A model generated the notes under the pieces. It saw nothing but the letters and a program-made list of their open reading frames with translations. It did no database searches and was not told where the DNA came from. From the NCBI GenBank assembly GCA_021300075.1, contig JAJTIB010000164.1, forward strand, positions 1-6,506: 6,506 nucleotides of DNA, written 5' to 3'. Shown here in pieces: positions 1 to 5,807 of the stretch (position 1 is its first letter; each line of letters opens with the position of its first letter). The translations under genes and the position numbers were made by a program. Origin of the DNA: Rickettsiales bacterium. Its GTDB lineage: Bacteria; Pseudomonadota; Alphaproteobacteria; Rickettsiales; UBA3002.

Positions 1-291
1 CGGATCGCCGCCAATGAGGGTGGCCGAGCCTTCCACCAGCCCGCCGCCCAGCACCCGGTCAAGCTCGCTGATGCCGGTTTTGCGGCGCTCCGGCAATGTC
101 ACGGGGGCGGCAAGTGAAATCGTCTCCACCCCCTTGCCCTTGCCCGGCGTCAGGCCTTTCGGGGTGGGGGTGAAGGATTCTTCGACCAGCGTATTCCACT
201 CACCGCAAGCCTCGCACTTGCCCACCCATTTGCGGCTCTGAGCACCGCAAGCCTGGCAGACATAAAGCGTGGTGGGTGAGGCTTTGGCCAT
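1..291 (-). CDS. radA: DNA repair protein RadA, N-terminal part (partial)
   Basis: RadA (Sms) is a RecA-like ATPase and branch-migration helicase acting in recombination intermediates in the cytoplasm. The 97 residues visible begin MAKASPTTLYVCQACG. They carry the RadA-type four-cysteine zinc finger (C12-x2-C15 and C26-x2-C29, with KW at 21-22 and GEW at 30-32), then a linker rich in Gly, Pro and Lys. The entry to the ATPase core follows, with TGISELDRVLGGGLVEGS and then LIGGDP, which is the start of the Walker A loop (family form GGDPGIGKST). The window edge cuts the gene inside that loop, so the rest of the ATPase, the KNRFG motif and the Lon-like C-terminal domain are not seen. The ATG at 291 gives the usual RadA N-terminus. 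No strong Shine-Dalgarno is visible ahead of it. The gene is divergent from the deaminase-like gene; in related genomes it would be expected to lie on the same strand as alr. Confidence 0.95.
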   Translation of the reverse strand, partial: MAKASPTTLYVCQACGAQSRKWVGKCEACGEWNTLVEESFTPTPKGLTPGKGKGVETISLAAPVTLPERRKTGISELDRVLGGGLVEGSATLIGGDP

Positions 292-377
292 GTTTTTTAC
301 TGAAAATGTCACAATTTCTTAACGATTTTACAGCATTATTATGCTATGAAAGAATGCAAGTAAAAGAGTAAATCGCA
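292..377. promoter_or_regulatory. Divergent spacer between radA and the deaminase-like gene
   Basis: This AT-rich 86-bp stretch separates two start codons facing away from each other, so it should hold promoters or leaders for both genes. On the plus strand a weak candidate is TTAACG at 319-324 with TATGCT at 340-345 (15-bp gap, shorter than ideal). The purine run AAAAGAG at 363-368 lies about 9 nt before the ATG at 378 and may be a weak ribosome binding site. On the minus strand no convincing -35/-10 pair or Shine-Dalgarno is evident. The location is solid; the individual motifs are guesses. Confidence 0.35.
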
Positions 378-2879
378 ATGGCAACAATACTTCCCATGAC
401 GCAACCTACGCTTGATTATAACGGCCAGATCGCGCTGTCGCTAAATATCTCCACAAACGCATCTGCTCAAACTCTGGATTTGAATGTTGATTTGAGCCAG
501 CTTGCTAAACCAGCAATACTTGGGGGGGGTGAGGGACATTTCCAGCAAGGGCTTAGGCTAATGGTGGATGGTGAGGAGCTAAGCCTGACGCCGTTTCTAA
601 ACCCAAACAACCACGCCCTTACCTTCAGCGAAGTACCGCTAAAAGCGGGGGCGAAGGAAATTACACTTACACTTTATGGCCAGCCCGTATTTGCCTGGAA
701 GCGAGACGCGGAGAGGTTTATTCCCACTTCGCAAAGTTTCAACCAGCGCTTGAGCGTGGATGAGTTACGGATGCTGGCGAATTACGAAGTGCGCCCGAAC
801 CATCTGCCAATACAGCGCAAGAAATATGATGGATTTGATCCGCAGAAACACGCCCCCATCACCGATTTGCACACCCATTCGTCGGCGCAGCTGAGCGCAG
901 CTGATCTGATGCAGATGGCCCTTGCACTTAATCTTAGTTATCCGATGGAGCTGCTGGAAAAACTTGGCATTACATTAAATCAAGCAGAACAGGCTGCCCT
1001 CCATAAAAAGGGTGGCCGTGGGATGCGCTTTTCGCCCTGTGAGGCCGAAGGTCTCGCGTGTGAAAAGCAAAATGAACCTTGCGATGTGATTCCGCTGCGG
1101 GCGCTGACGCCGGAACACCAACAGCAGTTACAGCAGAAATTTAATATTCCGCAAGACGTCACGATGTGTTTCAGCGATTTTGACCGCGAGTATTATCGCT
1201 TCGTCAATCCGCTGGTGAAAAATCCGGAAATCACTAAAGACATGATCCTGCGTATTGCCCGCGAATATCAAAGAAACGGGGTGCGCTATGCCGAGCTTTC
1301 GACCGCCGCTATGCTCAATCTTGATACTGAAGGTAAAGCGCGCTGGTTTGCTGAAATGATTGAAGCCGTGCGCGAAGCGGAATCGGAAACCGGAGTAAAA
1401 TTGAGGTTTCTGGTGGGGATTCCGCGTAGCTATACGCCGGCGAAAGTAATGGCAGAAATTGAGAAGATTAAATATGCCGCACGGCATCCACTGGTGGTGG
1501 GGGTGGATTTACTTGGGTATGAAGCTAACCGCACCAGCGATTTTTCGGCAGCACTTTCACATCTGGCAAGTTGGGCGAGTGCACCGGAAGGAACAGATTT
1601 AACCTTAAATCAGGGTTGGAATTTCAAGCGCGATTTCACCATCCGTGTGCATGCGGGTGAAACCAGTAAAAATAGTGGCAACGTGGCGGAAGCGATTCGG
1701 ATTGCCGAGAAATTCGGCGTCAGGGTGCGAATTGCACACGCCATAAGAGAGGCGGAAAACCCCGCGCTTGATGACAAAATTCGCGGGCTTTCCAGCCAGA
1801 ACCCGCCACTGGTTTCGCTGGAGCTTTGTCCATCATCCAATCTGGCCTATAGTAATATCCATGACCTGCGTGAAGTGCCGTTTACGCGCTGGCTTGGCTG
1901 CTGCAAGAGCGTATTTTTAGGTAGTGACGGTGCGGGGGCGATTCAGACTAACCCGCAGCAACTGGCGCTGGCGACGCTTGCAGGTGGCGCAACACTTGAG
2001 CAGCTGGAGGCCATGCGGGCGAATGAGGATCGATTTATCATGCATCAGCAGCAATGCGATGCCCTGAAAACCAGCGCCTATCAGGCTCGCTACGGACAGC
2101 AGGCGGACGCGGAATTTCTGAAGGAATGTGCGGCGCATATTGCACAAGTCCAGCAAATGATGGATCCAAAAACGCTTGATCCCATCCGCCCGATGCTGCC
2201 CGAGCGCTTTGCCGGTAAAACCCCGATTCTGGTGGCAGGTGCTTCGAAAGAGTCGCTTGATAATGTGGATGAAAAAACCCAGGCCCAAATCAAAGCGACG
2301 CTACAGGAACTCATCCGGCATCTTGATCCGGAGAAATCTTATTTTGTTGTTGGGCGCAGTAAAAATGAAGGGGTGACCGCGACGCTGGATAAAGAAATAA
2401 TGGCATATAACGCCAGCCACCCTGAACGGAAATTTGAAGTGCTGGCCTTGACCACGGAGGATACAACTGATCTGGCGGAGTCCATCAGCTGGGTGGTGCC
2501 GCAGAAAGGATTGCGCGATCAGGTGCCGGATAATATCATTCAGTTTATGAAAAATTCCCCCGTTACGGGGGTAAGCCTGTTTATCGGCGGCGGCGCCTTC
2601 ACCAATGCCATGATCAAGAAATGCAAGGATTCTAAGGATTCCATATTGCACTATCTGTTGATGGAAAATGTTAAAGGCGCAAGCGCAGATAATGCGAAGC
2701 AGGTTAAGCCTGAGCGCCACTTCAATAATGGCGCTTCGTTGCATGTTCGGATGCAGAACTTGTTCGCGCGCGCCAGCAATTCTCCCTTGCGCGTAGCGGA
2801 CAACCCGCAAGTGACGGTGCAGGCGGGGCAGGTGGAATTGCAGGCAAAAGAGAAATCCTCGAAGCAGAGAGAGGGCTAA
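378..2879 (+). CDS. Adenosine/AMP deaminase-superfamily protein with extra N-terminal domain and C-terminal Rossmann-like (possibly SLOG-type) domain
   Basis: This is a predicted cytoplasmic zinc-dependent purine deaminase of 833 residues, against about 350 for ordinary adenosine deaminase (ADA). It has no signal peptide or membrane segment. Residues 1 to ~115 look beta-rich and I do not recognise them. Residues ~160-560 carry the ADA hallmarks in order: HTH (H165, H167, metal ligands), VRYAELS (302-308), VDLLGYE (376-382), VHAGE (metal ligand H425, catalytic E428), RIAHA (H454), LELCPSSN (481-488) and GSD (metal ligand D517). An insertion at ~185-260 holds C221, C228 and C235. Residues ~615-795 alternate strands and helices with glycine turns (ILVAGAS, YFVVGRSKNEG, VSLFIGGGAFTNAMIKK), suggesting a Rossmann-like nucleotide-binding domain. 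The LDG after HxH and the second Asp of the SDD motif are absent, so adenosine may not be the substrate. The start at 378 has a weak purine-rich site; M7 at 396 has none. The gene lies opposite to its neighbours and ends overlapping mlaF. The superfamily is secure; substrate and role are unknown. Confidence 0.85.
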   Translation: MATILPMTQPTLDYNGQIALSLNISTNASAQTLDLNVDLSQLAKPAILGGGEGHFQQGLRLMVDGEELSLTPFLNPNNHALTFSEVPLKAGAKEITLTLYGQPVFAWKRDAERFIPTSQSFNQRLSVDELRMLANYEVRPNHLPIQRKKYDGFDPQKHAPITDLHTHSSAQLSAADLMQMALALNLSYPMELLEKLGITLNQAEQAALHKKGGRGMRFSPCEAEGLACEKQNEPCDVIPLRALTPEHQQQLQQKFNIPQDVTMCFSDFDREYYRFVNPLVKNPEITKDMILRIAREYQRNGVRYAELSTAAMLNLDTEGKARWFAEMIEAVREAESETGVKLRFLVGIPRSYTPAKVMAEIEKIKYAARHPLVVGVDLLGYEANRTSDFSAALSHLASWASAPEGTDLTLNQGWNFKRDFTIRVHAGETSKNSGNVAEAIRIAEKFGVRVRIAHAIREAENPALDDKIRGLSSQNPPLVSLELCPSSNLAYSNIHDLREVPFTRWLGCCKSVFLGSDGAGAIQTNPQQLALATLAGGATLEQLEAMRANEDRFIMHQQQCDALKTSAYQARYGQQADAEFLKECAAHIAQVQQMMDPKTLDPIRPMLPERFAGKTPILVAGASKESLDNVDEKTQAQIKATLQELIRHLDPEKSYFVVGRSKNEGVTATLDKEIMAYNASHPERKFEVLALTTEDTTDLAESISWVVPQKGLRDQVPDNIIQFMKNSPVTGVSLFIGGGAFTNAMIKKCKDSKDSILHYLLMENVKGASADNAKQVKPERHFNNGASLHVRMQNLFARASNSPLRVADNPQVTVQAGQVELQAKEKSSKQREG
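2550..2571 (-). terminator. Probable intrinsic terminator for the alr-mlaE-mlaF transcript, inside the deaminase-like gene
   Basis: Read on the minus strand, a perfect 6-bp GC-only stem (CCCCCG / CGGGGG, loop TAA, positions 2571-2557) is followed by AA and then five T residues (2554-2550). That is the layout of a short rho-independent terminator. It lies about 305 nt beyond the mlaF stop codon, antisense to the deaminase-like gene, where the plus strand encodes NSPVTGV. On the plus strand the hairpin lacks a following T-run, so it would act only on minus-strand transcripts. The short stem and T-run keep the confidence moderate. Confidence 0.4.
2713..2735. repeat. Perfect 7-bp inverted repeat near the 3' end of the deaminase-like gene
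   Basis: AGCGCCA at 2713-2719 pairs with TGGCGCT at 2729-2735 around a 9-nt loop. It lies in the 3' untranslated path of the mlaF transcript and in the coding sequence for PERHFNNGAS of the deaminase-like protein. No T-run follows on either strand, so it is not a standard terminator. It could be a transcript-stabilising hairpin or simply chance. Confidence 0.3.
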
Positions 2880-3652
2880 CCCTTGACCCCTTGGGTAATT
2901 GGCCCTTCGGCGCGGCCATGGACGAACTGGTCAACATACGGATTGCCGGAGCTGTCAATCGCTGATACCGGCCCATCCCAGATGATTTTGCCCTGATAAA
3001 TCATCGCCACGCGCGAGGCAATCTTGCGCACCGAAGACATATCATGCGTGATGGTAATGGCGGTGGAGCCGAGTTTCTTGACGCAGGACACAATCAGCTC
3101 ATTAATCACATCCGCCATAATCGGGTCGAGGCCGGTGGTGGGCTCATCAAAGAAAATCACCTCCGGGTTGGTGGCAATCGCGCGCGCCAGACTCACGCGT
3201 TTCTGCATGCCGCCCGAAAGCTCGGCTGGCATGAGGTCTGCCACCTCCGGCGGCATGCCAACGGCGGCGAGTTTTTCTACCGCCAGCGCCCTGGCTTGCG
3301 CCGTACTTAAGCCGCCGCGCCCCTGAGTCGCGACAAAGGCGATATTGCGCCAGACGGGCAGAGAGTCAAACAGCGCCCCGCCTTGAAATAACATGCCGCA
3401 TTTGCGTAGCATGGGTTCGCGCTTGCGGAAAGAATCATGGGTGATGTCCTTACCATCGAAGAAAATCTTGCCCTTATTGGGGCGAATGAGGCCGAGGATG
3501 TTTTTGATAAGCACCGATTTGCCCGATCCTGACCCGCCAATAATCACGAGGGATTCGCCGGGGGTAACGGTGAGGTTCACCCCGTCCAGCACTTTCTTGC
3601 GGCCGAAGGATTTATAAACATCCCGAAGTTCGATTTTTGGAGTGGTGCTCAT
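2876..3652 (-). CDS. mlaF: MlaF-type ABC transporter ATP-binding protein (phospholipid transport)
   Basis: This cytoplasmic ATPase subunit should power an MlaFE-type inner-membrane transporter that moves phospholipids between inner and outer membranes to keep outer-membrane asymmetry. All nucleotide-binding motifs are intact in the 258 residues: Walker A GGSGSGKS (39-46), Q-loop LFQGGALFDS (Q90), signature LSGGMQKR (145-152), Walker B VIFFDEP (E170) and the switch histidine in TITHD (H203). The LFQGGALFDSL Q-loop and the ELSGGMQKRV signature are typical of the MlaF/Ttg2A/Mkl family rather than of other ABC ATPases. Length is close to E. coli MlaF (269). The start ATG overlaps the mlaE stop as ATGA, pointing to translational coupling; no good Shine-Dalgarno is seen. 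The stop TAG shares bases with the TAA of the convergent deaminase-like gene. No MCE-domain (mlaD) gene follows in the window. Confidence 0.95.
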   Translation of the reverse strand: MSTTPKIELRDVYKSFGRKKVLDGVNLTVTPGESLVIIGGSGSGKSVLIKNILGLIRPNKGKIFFDGKDITHDSFRKREPMLRKCGMLFQGGALFDSLPVWRNIAFVATQGRGGLSTAQARALAVEKLAAVGMPPEVADLMPAELSGGMQKRVSLARAIATNPEVIFFDEPTTGLDPIMADVINELIVSCVKKLGSTAITITHDMSSVRKIASRVAMIYQGKIIWDGPVSAIDSSGNPYVDQFVHGRAEGPITQGVKG

Positions 3653-4452
3653 ACCGAGAAAAACAGTTCCGTCAGGAAATAGTTGGAAAGTAAAATGAGA
3701 ATCGAGGCGCTGACGACTGCGTTGGTGGTCGCCGCGCCCACCCCTTGTGCGCCACCTTTTGAATGATACCCATGATAGCAGCCCATGAGGGTGACAATAA
3801 ACCCGAACGCGGCGGCTTTAACAAGCCCGCTCACCACGTCCTTCGTTTCAAGATAGTTCCAGGTATTATTGATGTATGGCCCTGCAGCAAAGCCTAGCGA
3901 ATGGGTGCTCACTATGTAGCCGCCAAATACCCCGATAATATCTGCCACAAGTACAAGGCAGGGCAGCATCAGCGTGCCTGCCACGAGGCGCGGGAAAATG
4001 AGATATTGAAACGGATTGGTGGAAAGAGTGACCAGCGCGTCAATCTGCTCGGTCACGCGCATGGTGCCGATTTCAGCGGCAAAGGCCGCCCCAATGCGTC
4101 CGGCTACCATGAGCCCTGCCATGACGGGCCCCAGTTCGCGGGTAATGGAGAGCACCACCACGATAGGGATTGAGCTTTCCGCCGAGAAGCGGGCAAAGCC
4201 GGAATATGATTGAAGCGCCAAGACCGCGCCGGTGAATAGCGCGGTAAGGCCAATCACGGGCAGGGAGTAATAGCCGATTTCTATCATCATGCGCCCGAGC
4301 TGGCGCGGATAATAAGGTGGGCGGATACCGCTCATGATGGCGTTGCTGATGAAGAGCGACAAGCGACCAATTGCCTCCAGAAACACCAGAAAAACCCGGC
4401 CAATGCGGGCCAGCAGGTTGTTTTGTTCGATTTGTTTCAGGATCGCCTGCAT
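3649..4452 (-). CDS. mlaE: MlaE-type ABC transporter permease (phospholipid transport)
   Basis: This is the integral inner-membrane permease partner of MlaF. The 267 residues show an amphipathic N-terminal helix, then several hydrophobic stretches (about 62-82, 95-118, 152-182, 207-226, 247-263). They include the hallmark conserved loop RELGPVMAGLMVAGRIGAA (105-123) followed by EIGTMRVTEQIDAL (127-140), diagnostic of the MlaE/YrbE permease family (DUF140). An in-frame ATG at 4530 would add 26 residues, but it lies inside alr. The ATG at 4452 is preferred because it is 1 nt after the alr stop, has GGAAA at 4463-4459 six nt upstream, and gives a length near E. coli MlaE (260). The 3' end overlaps the mlaF start by 4 nt (ATGA). 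It is probably co-transcribed with alr and mlaF. Confidence 0.94.
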   Translation of the reverse strand: MQAILKQIEQNNLLARIGRVFLVFLEAIGRLSLFISNAIMSGIRPPYYPRQLGRMMIEIGYYSLPVIGLTALFTGAVLALQSYSGFARFSAESSIPIVVVLSITRELGPVMAGLMVAGRIGAAFAAEIGTMRVTEQIDALVTLSTNPFQYLIFPRLVAGTLMLPCLVLVADIIGVFGGYIVSTHSLGFAAGPYINNTWNYLETKDVVSGLVKAAAFGFIVTLMGCYHGYHSKGGAQGVGAATTNAVVSASILILLSNYFLTELFFSV

Positions 4453-4453
4453 C

Positions 4454-5623
4454 TTACGTTTCCAGATAAACCCGTTTGACCCGTGTGCCAATCCGCGTGA
4501 AAATTTCGTAACCAATCGTTCCCGCCGCATCTGCTATAGCATCTACCGTAATTTCGGGCTGTTTGCCAAGCAATGTTATCATCTCGCCTTCGTGCAGTTT
4601 TTCCAGCGGTGCGTCTGACGCATCAAAACAGAGCATATCCATCGTCACTCGCCCTAACAGCTTCAGGCGGTGTTCGCCGGCGTAAGCGACGGACTGATTG
4701 CTTAAGTGGCGCAGATAACCATCCGCATAACCACTGGCGACGGTCACGATCCGCGTTCCTTTGGGCAAGGTGCGGGTGGCGCCATAACCTACGGCTTGCT
4801 CGGCTTCCAGTATGCGAGATTGCAGAATGGGTGCATGCCACTGGGCGACCTGATGCATGGGGTTTTGCATGGTACGTGATTCTTCACGCTTCACGTCCCA
4901 CGTATCACGTGCCGCTGTTGGTTCTCCCGCCTGCGGGAGGAGTGTAAGAGCCTGCGGTGCGATGCCATAAAGCGAGCATCCCGGGCGGGCGAGGTGGAAG
5001 TGAAATTCGGGGGGCAGGAAAATTCCGCCGGAATTGGCGAAGCTGATGGGAATACCGGGGGTGAGTTTCAGCGCTTCTTTCAGCCGCGCCAGCTGGCGCA
5101 TATTGCTTTCGTGCTCCGGCTCGGGCGCGCAGGCAAGGTGCGACATGATGAGCCCTACCCGTGCTGCGTTCATCGCTTCCACATGTTTTTCAAGCAGGCG
5201 CTTAAGTTCGCCATATTCGAACCCCAGCCGCCCCATGCCGGTATCCACATGCAGCGCCGAAACCGCATGGATATGCTCTGCCGCTACCGGCAGCCAGCGC
5301 TCAAATTGTTCGGGAGAATTCAACACCGGAATCAGGCGGTGATTGGCAAACGCAAATTCCTCACCTTTTTGTACCCCGTGAAAGACAAGAATTCGGACAT
5401 CCGTCAGCGCCGTGCGAAGCGCAATGCCCTCTTCAATGGTGGCAACAAAAAATGTGTCGCAACCGGCTTTAGCTAGGGCGCTTGCCACCGGAATCATGCC
5501 AAGCCCATACGCATCCGCCTTGACTACGGCGGCGCATTCCTGACCGGTAAATTGCTCGCACAATATGCGCCAGTTCGCAACAATTGCACTCAGGTCGATA
5601 GTGAGGGTAGGAGTGGTGAACAT
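4454..5623 (-). CDS. alr: Alanine racemase
   Basis: This PLP enzyme interconverts L- and D-alanine and supplies D-Ala for peptidoglycan; it is cytoplasmic. The 389-residue form shows the PLP lysine in VVKADAYGLG (K35), VDTGMGRLGF (126-135), the MSHLA motif (160-164), NSGG (197-200), the PLP-phosphate region RPGCSLYG (213-220, with Y219), the catalytic tyrosine in VGYGATR (Y280), ASGYADGY (296-303) and GRVTMDM (324-330, M328-D329). It is slightly longer than the usual ~360 because of an inserted segment at about 226-258, covered separately. Start choice is uncertain. The ATG at 5623 puts PTLTIDLSAI near the N-terminus, as in the family; an upstream in-frame ATG at 5671 would add MEKRHHWPTYTCAIFV. 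Neither has a clear Shine-Dalgarno. The gene lies downstream of dnaB and is 1 nt from mlaE, heading the alr-mlaE-mlaF operon. Confidence 0.94.
   Translation of the reverse strand: MFTTPTLTIDLSAIVANWRILCEQFTGQECAAVVKADAYGLGMIPVASALAKAGCDTFFVATIEEGIALRTALTDVRILVFHGVQKGEEFAFANHRLIPVLNSPEQFERWLPVAAEHIHAVSALHVDTGMGRLGFEYGELKRLLEKHVEAMNAARVGLIMSHLACAPEPEHESNMRQLARLKEALKLTPGIPISFANSGGIFLPPEFHFHLARPGCSLYGIAPQALTLLPQAGEPTAARDTWDVKREESRTMQNPMHQVAQWHAPILQSRILEAEQAVGYGATRTLPKGTRIVTVASGYADGYLRHLSNQSVAYAGEHRLKLLGRVTMDMLCFDASDAPLEKLHEGEMITLLGKQPEITVDAIADAAGTIGYEIFTRIGTRVKRVYLET
4459..4464 (-). promoter_or_regulatory. Ribosome binding site of mlaE, within the end of alr
   Basis: TGGAAA on the minus strand ends 6 nt before the ATG at 4452 and lies in the last codons of alr. 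It supports the shorter mlaE start over the ATG at 4530, and implies coupled translation of alr and mlaE. Confidence 0.5.
4871..4939. repeat. Repeat-bearing in-frame insertion in alr: heptamer array within an inverted repeat, plus a GC hairpin
   Basis: On the minus strand, four adjacent 7-nt units, ACGTGAT, ACGTGGG, ACGTGAA and GCGTGAA (4910-4883), lie inside a 10-bp inverted repeat with one mismatch (GGTACGTGAT at 4871-4880, ATCACGTGCC at 4904-4913). A separate perfect hairpin, CTCCCGC / GCGGGAG with a 2-nt loop, sits at 4924-4939. The whole encodes about 25 residues (LPQAGEPTAARDTWDVKREE and on to RTM). These fall between the PLP-binding SLYG and the beta strand leading to the catalytic tyrosine, where ordinary alanine racemases have a shorter link. 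The structure resembles small palindromic elements that insert in frame into bacterial genes, as known from Rickettsia, but no identity to a named element is claimed. Confidence 0.6.
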
Positions 5624-5807
5624 AACAAAAATGGCGCAGGTGTAAGTTGGCCAGTGATGCCGCTTCTCCATAACTTTCGCAAGGGAAATCGGCAGGTCTT
5701 CGGTGCTAGGCCAGTGGCCAGGTTTTGAATTTCTGGGTTATCCAAATCTCCCTCACTCTGGCGCAGGAGGGGGGGCGGTCTTTTCGGGTTTCGAATCCAG
5801 ACCTCTA
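5624..5807. other. dnaB-alr spacer, no clear signal
   Basis: This 184-bp gap separates the dnaB stop from the preferred alr start. It holds a small inverted GGCC-AGT-GGCC (5709-5719), a run of seven G (5769-5775) and no convincing terminator, promoter or RNA gene. Up to 48 bp at its alr side may be coding if the ATG at 5671 is used. A leader or weak promoter for alr-mlaE-mlaF would be expected here but I cannot point to one. Confidence 0.5.

Noticed and set aside
346..371. Two tiny reading frames (MKECK at 346-363, MQVKE at 354-371) just before the deaminase-like gene
   Set aside because: They are only five codons each with no ribosome binding site; a leader peptide cannot be argued from this.
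2301..2810. Long minus-strand open frame opposite the deaminase-like gene
   Set aside because: It is antisense to well-conserved coding sequence, has no recognisable domain and no start signal; a shadow of the real gene.
4994..5476. Plus-strand open frame of 160 codons opposite alr
   Set aside because: It overlaps the conserved alanine racemase coding sequence in antisense, and its translation shows no family features.
5709..5719. GGCC-AGT-GGCC inverted repeat upstream of alr as an operator
   Set aside because: GGCC is self-complementary, so a repeat of it gives an inverted repeat trivially; no promoter is placed around it.
5785..5800. TTTCGAATCC resembling a tRNA T-loop in the dnaB-alr spacer
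   Set aside because: The flanking bases do not form a T stem, no other arms are found upstream, and there is no acceptor stem; probably chance, not a tRNA or an attachment site remnant.
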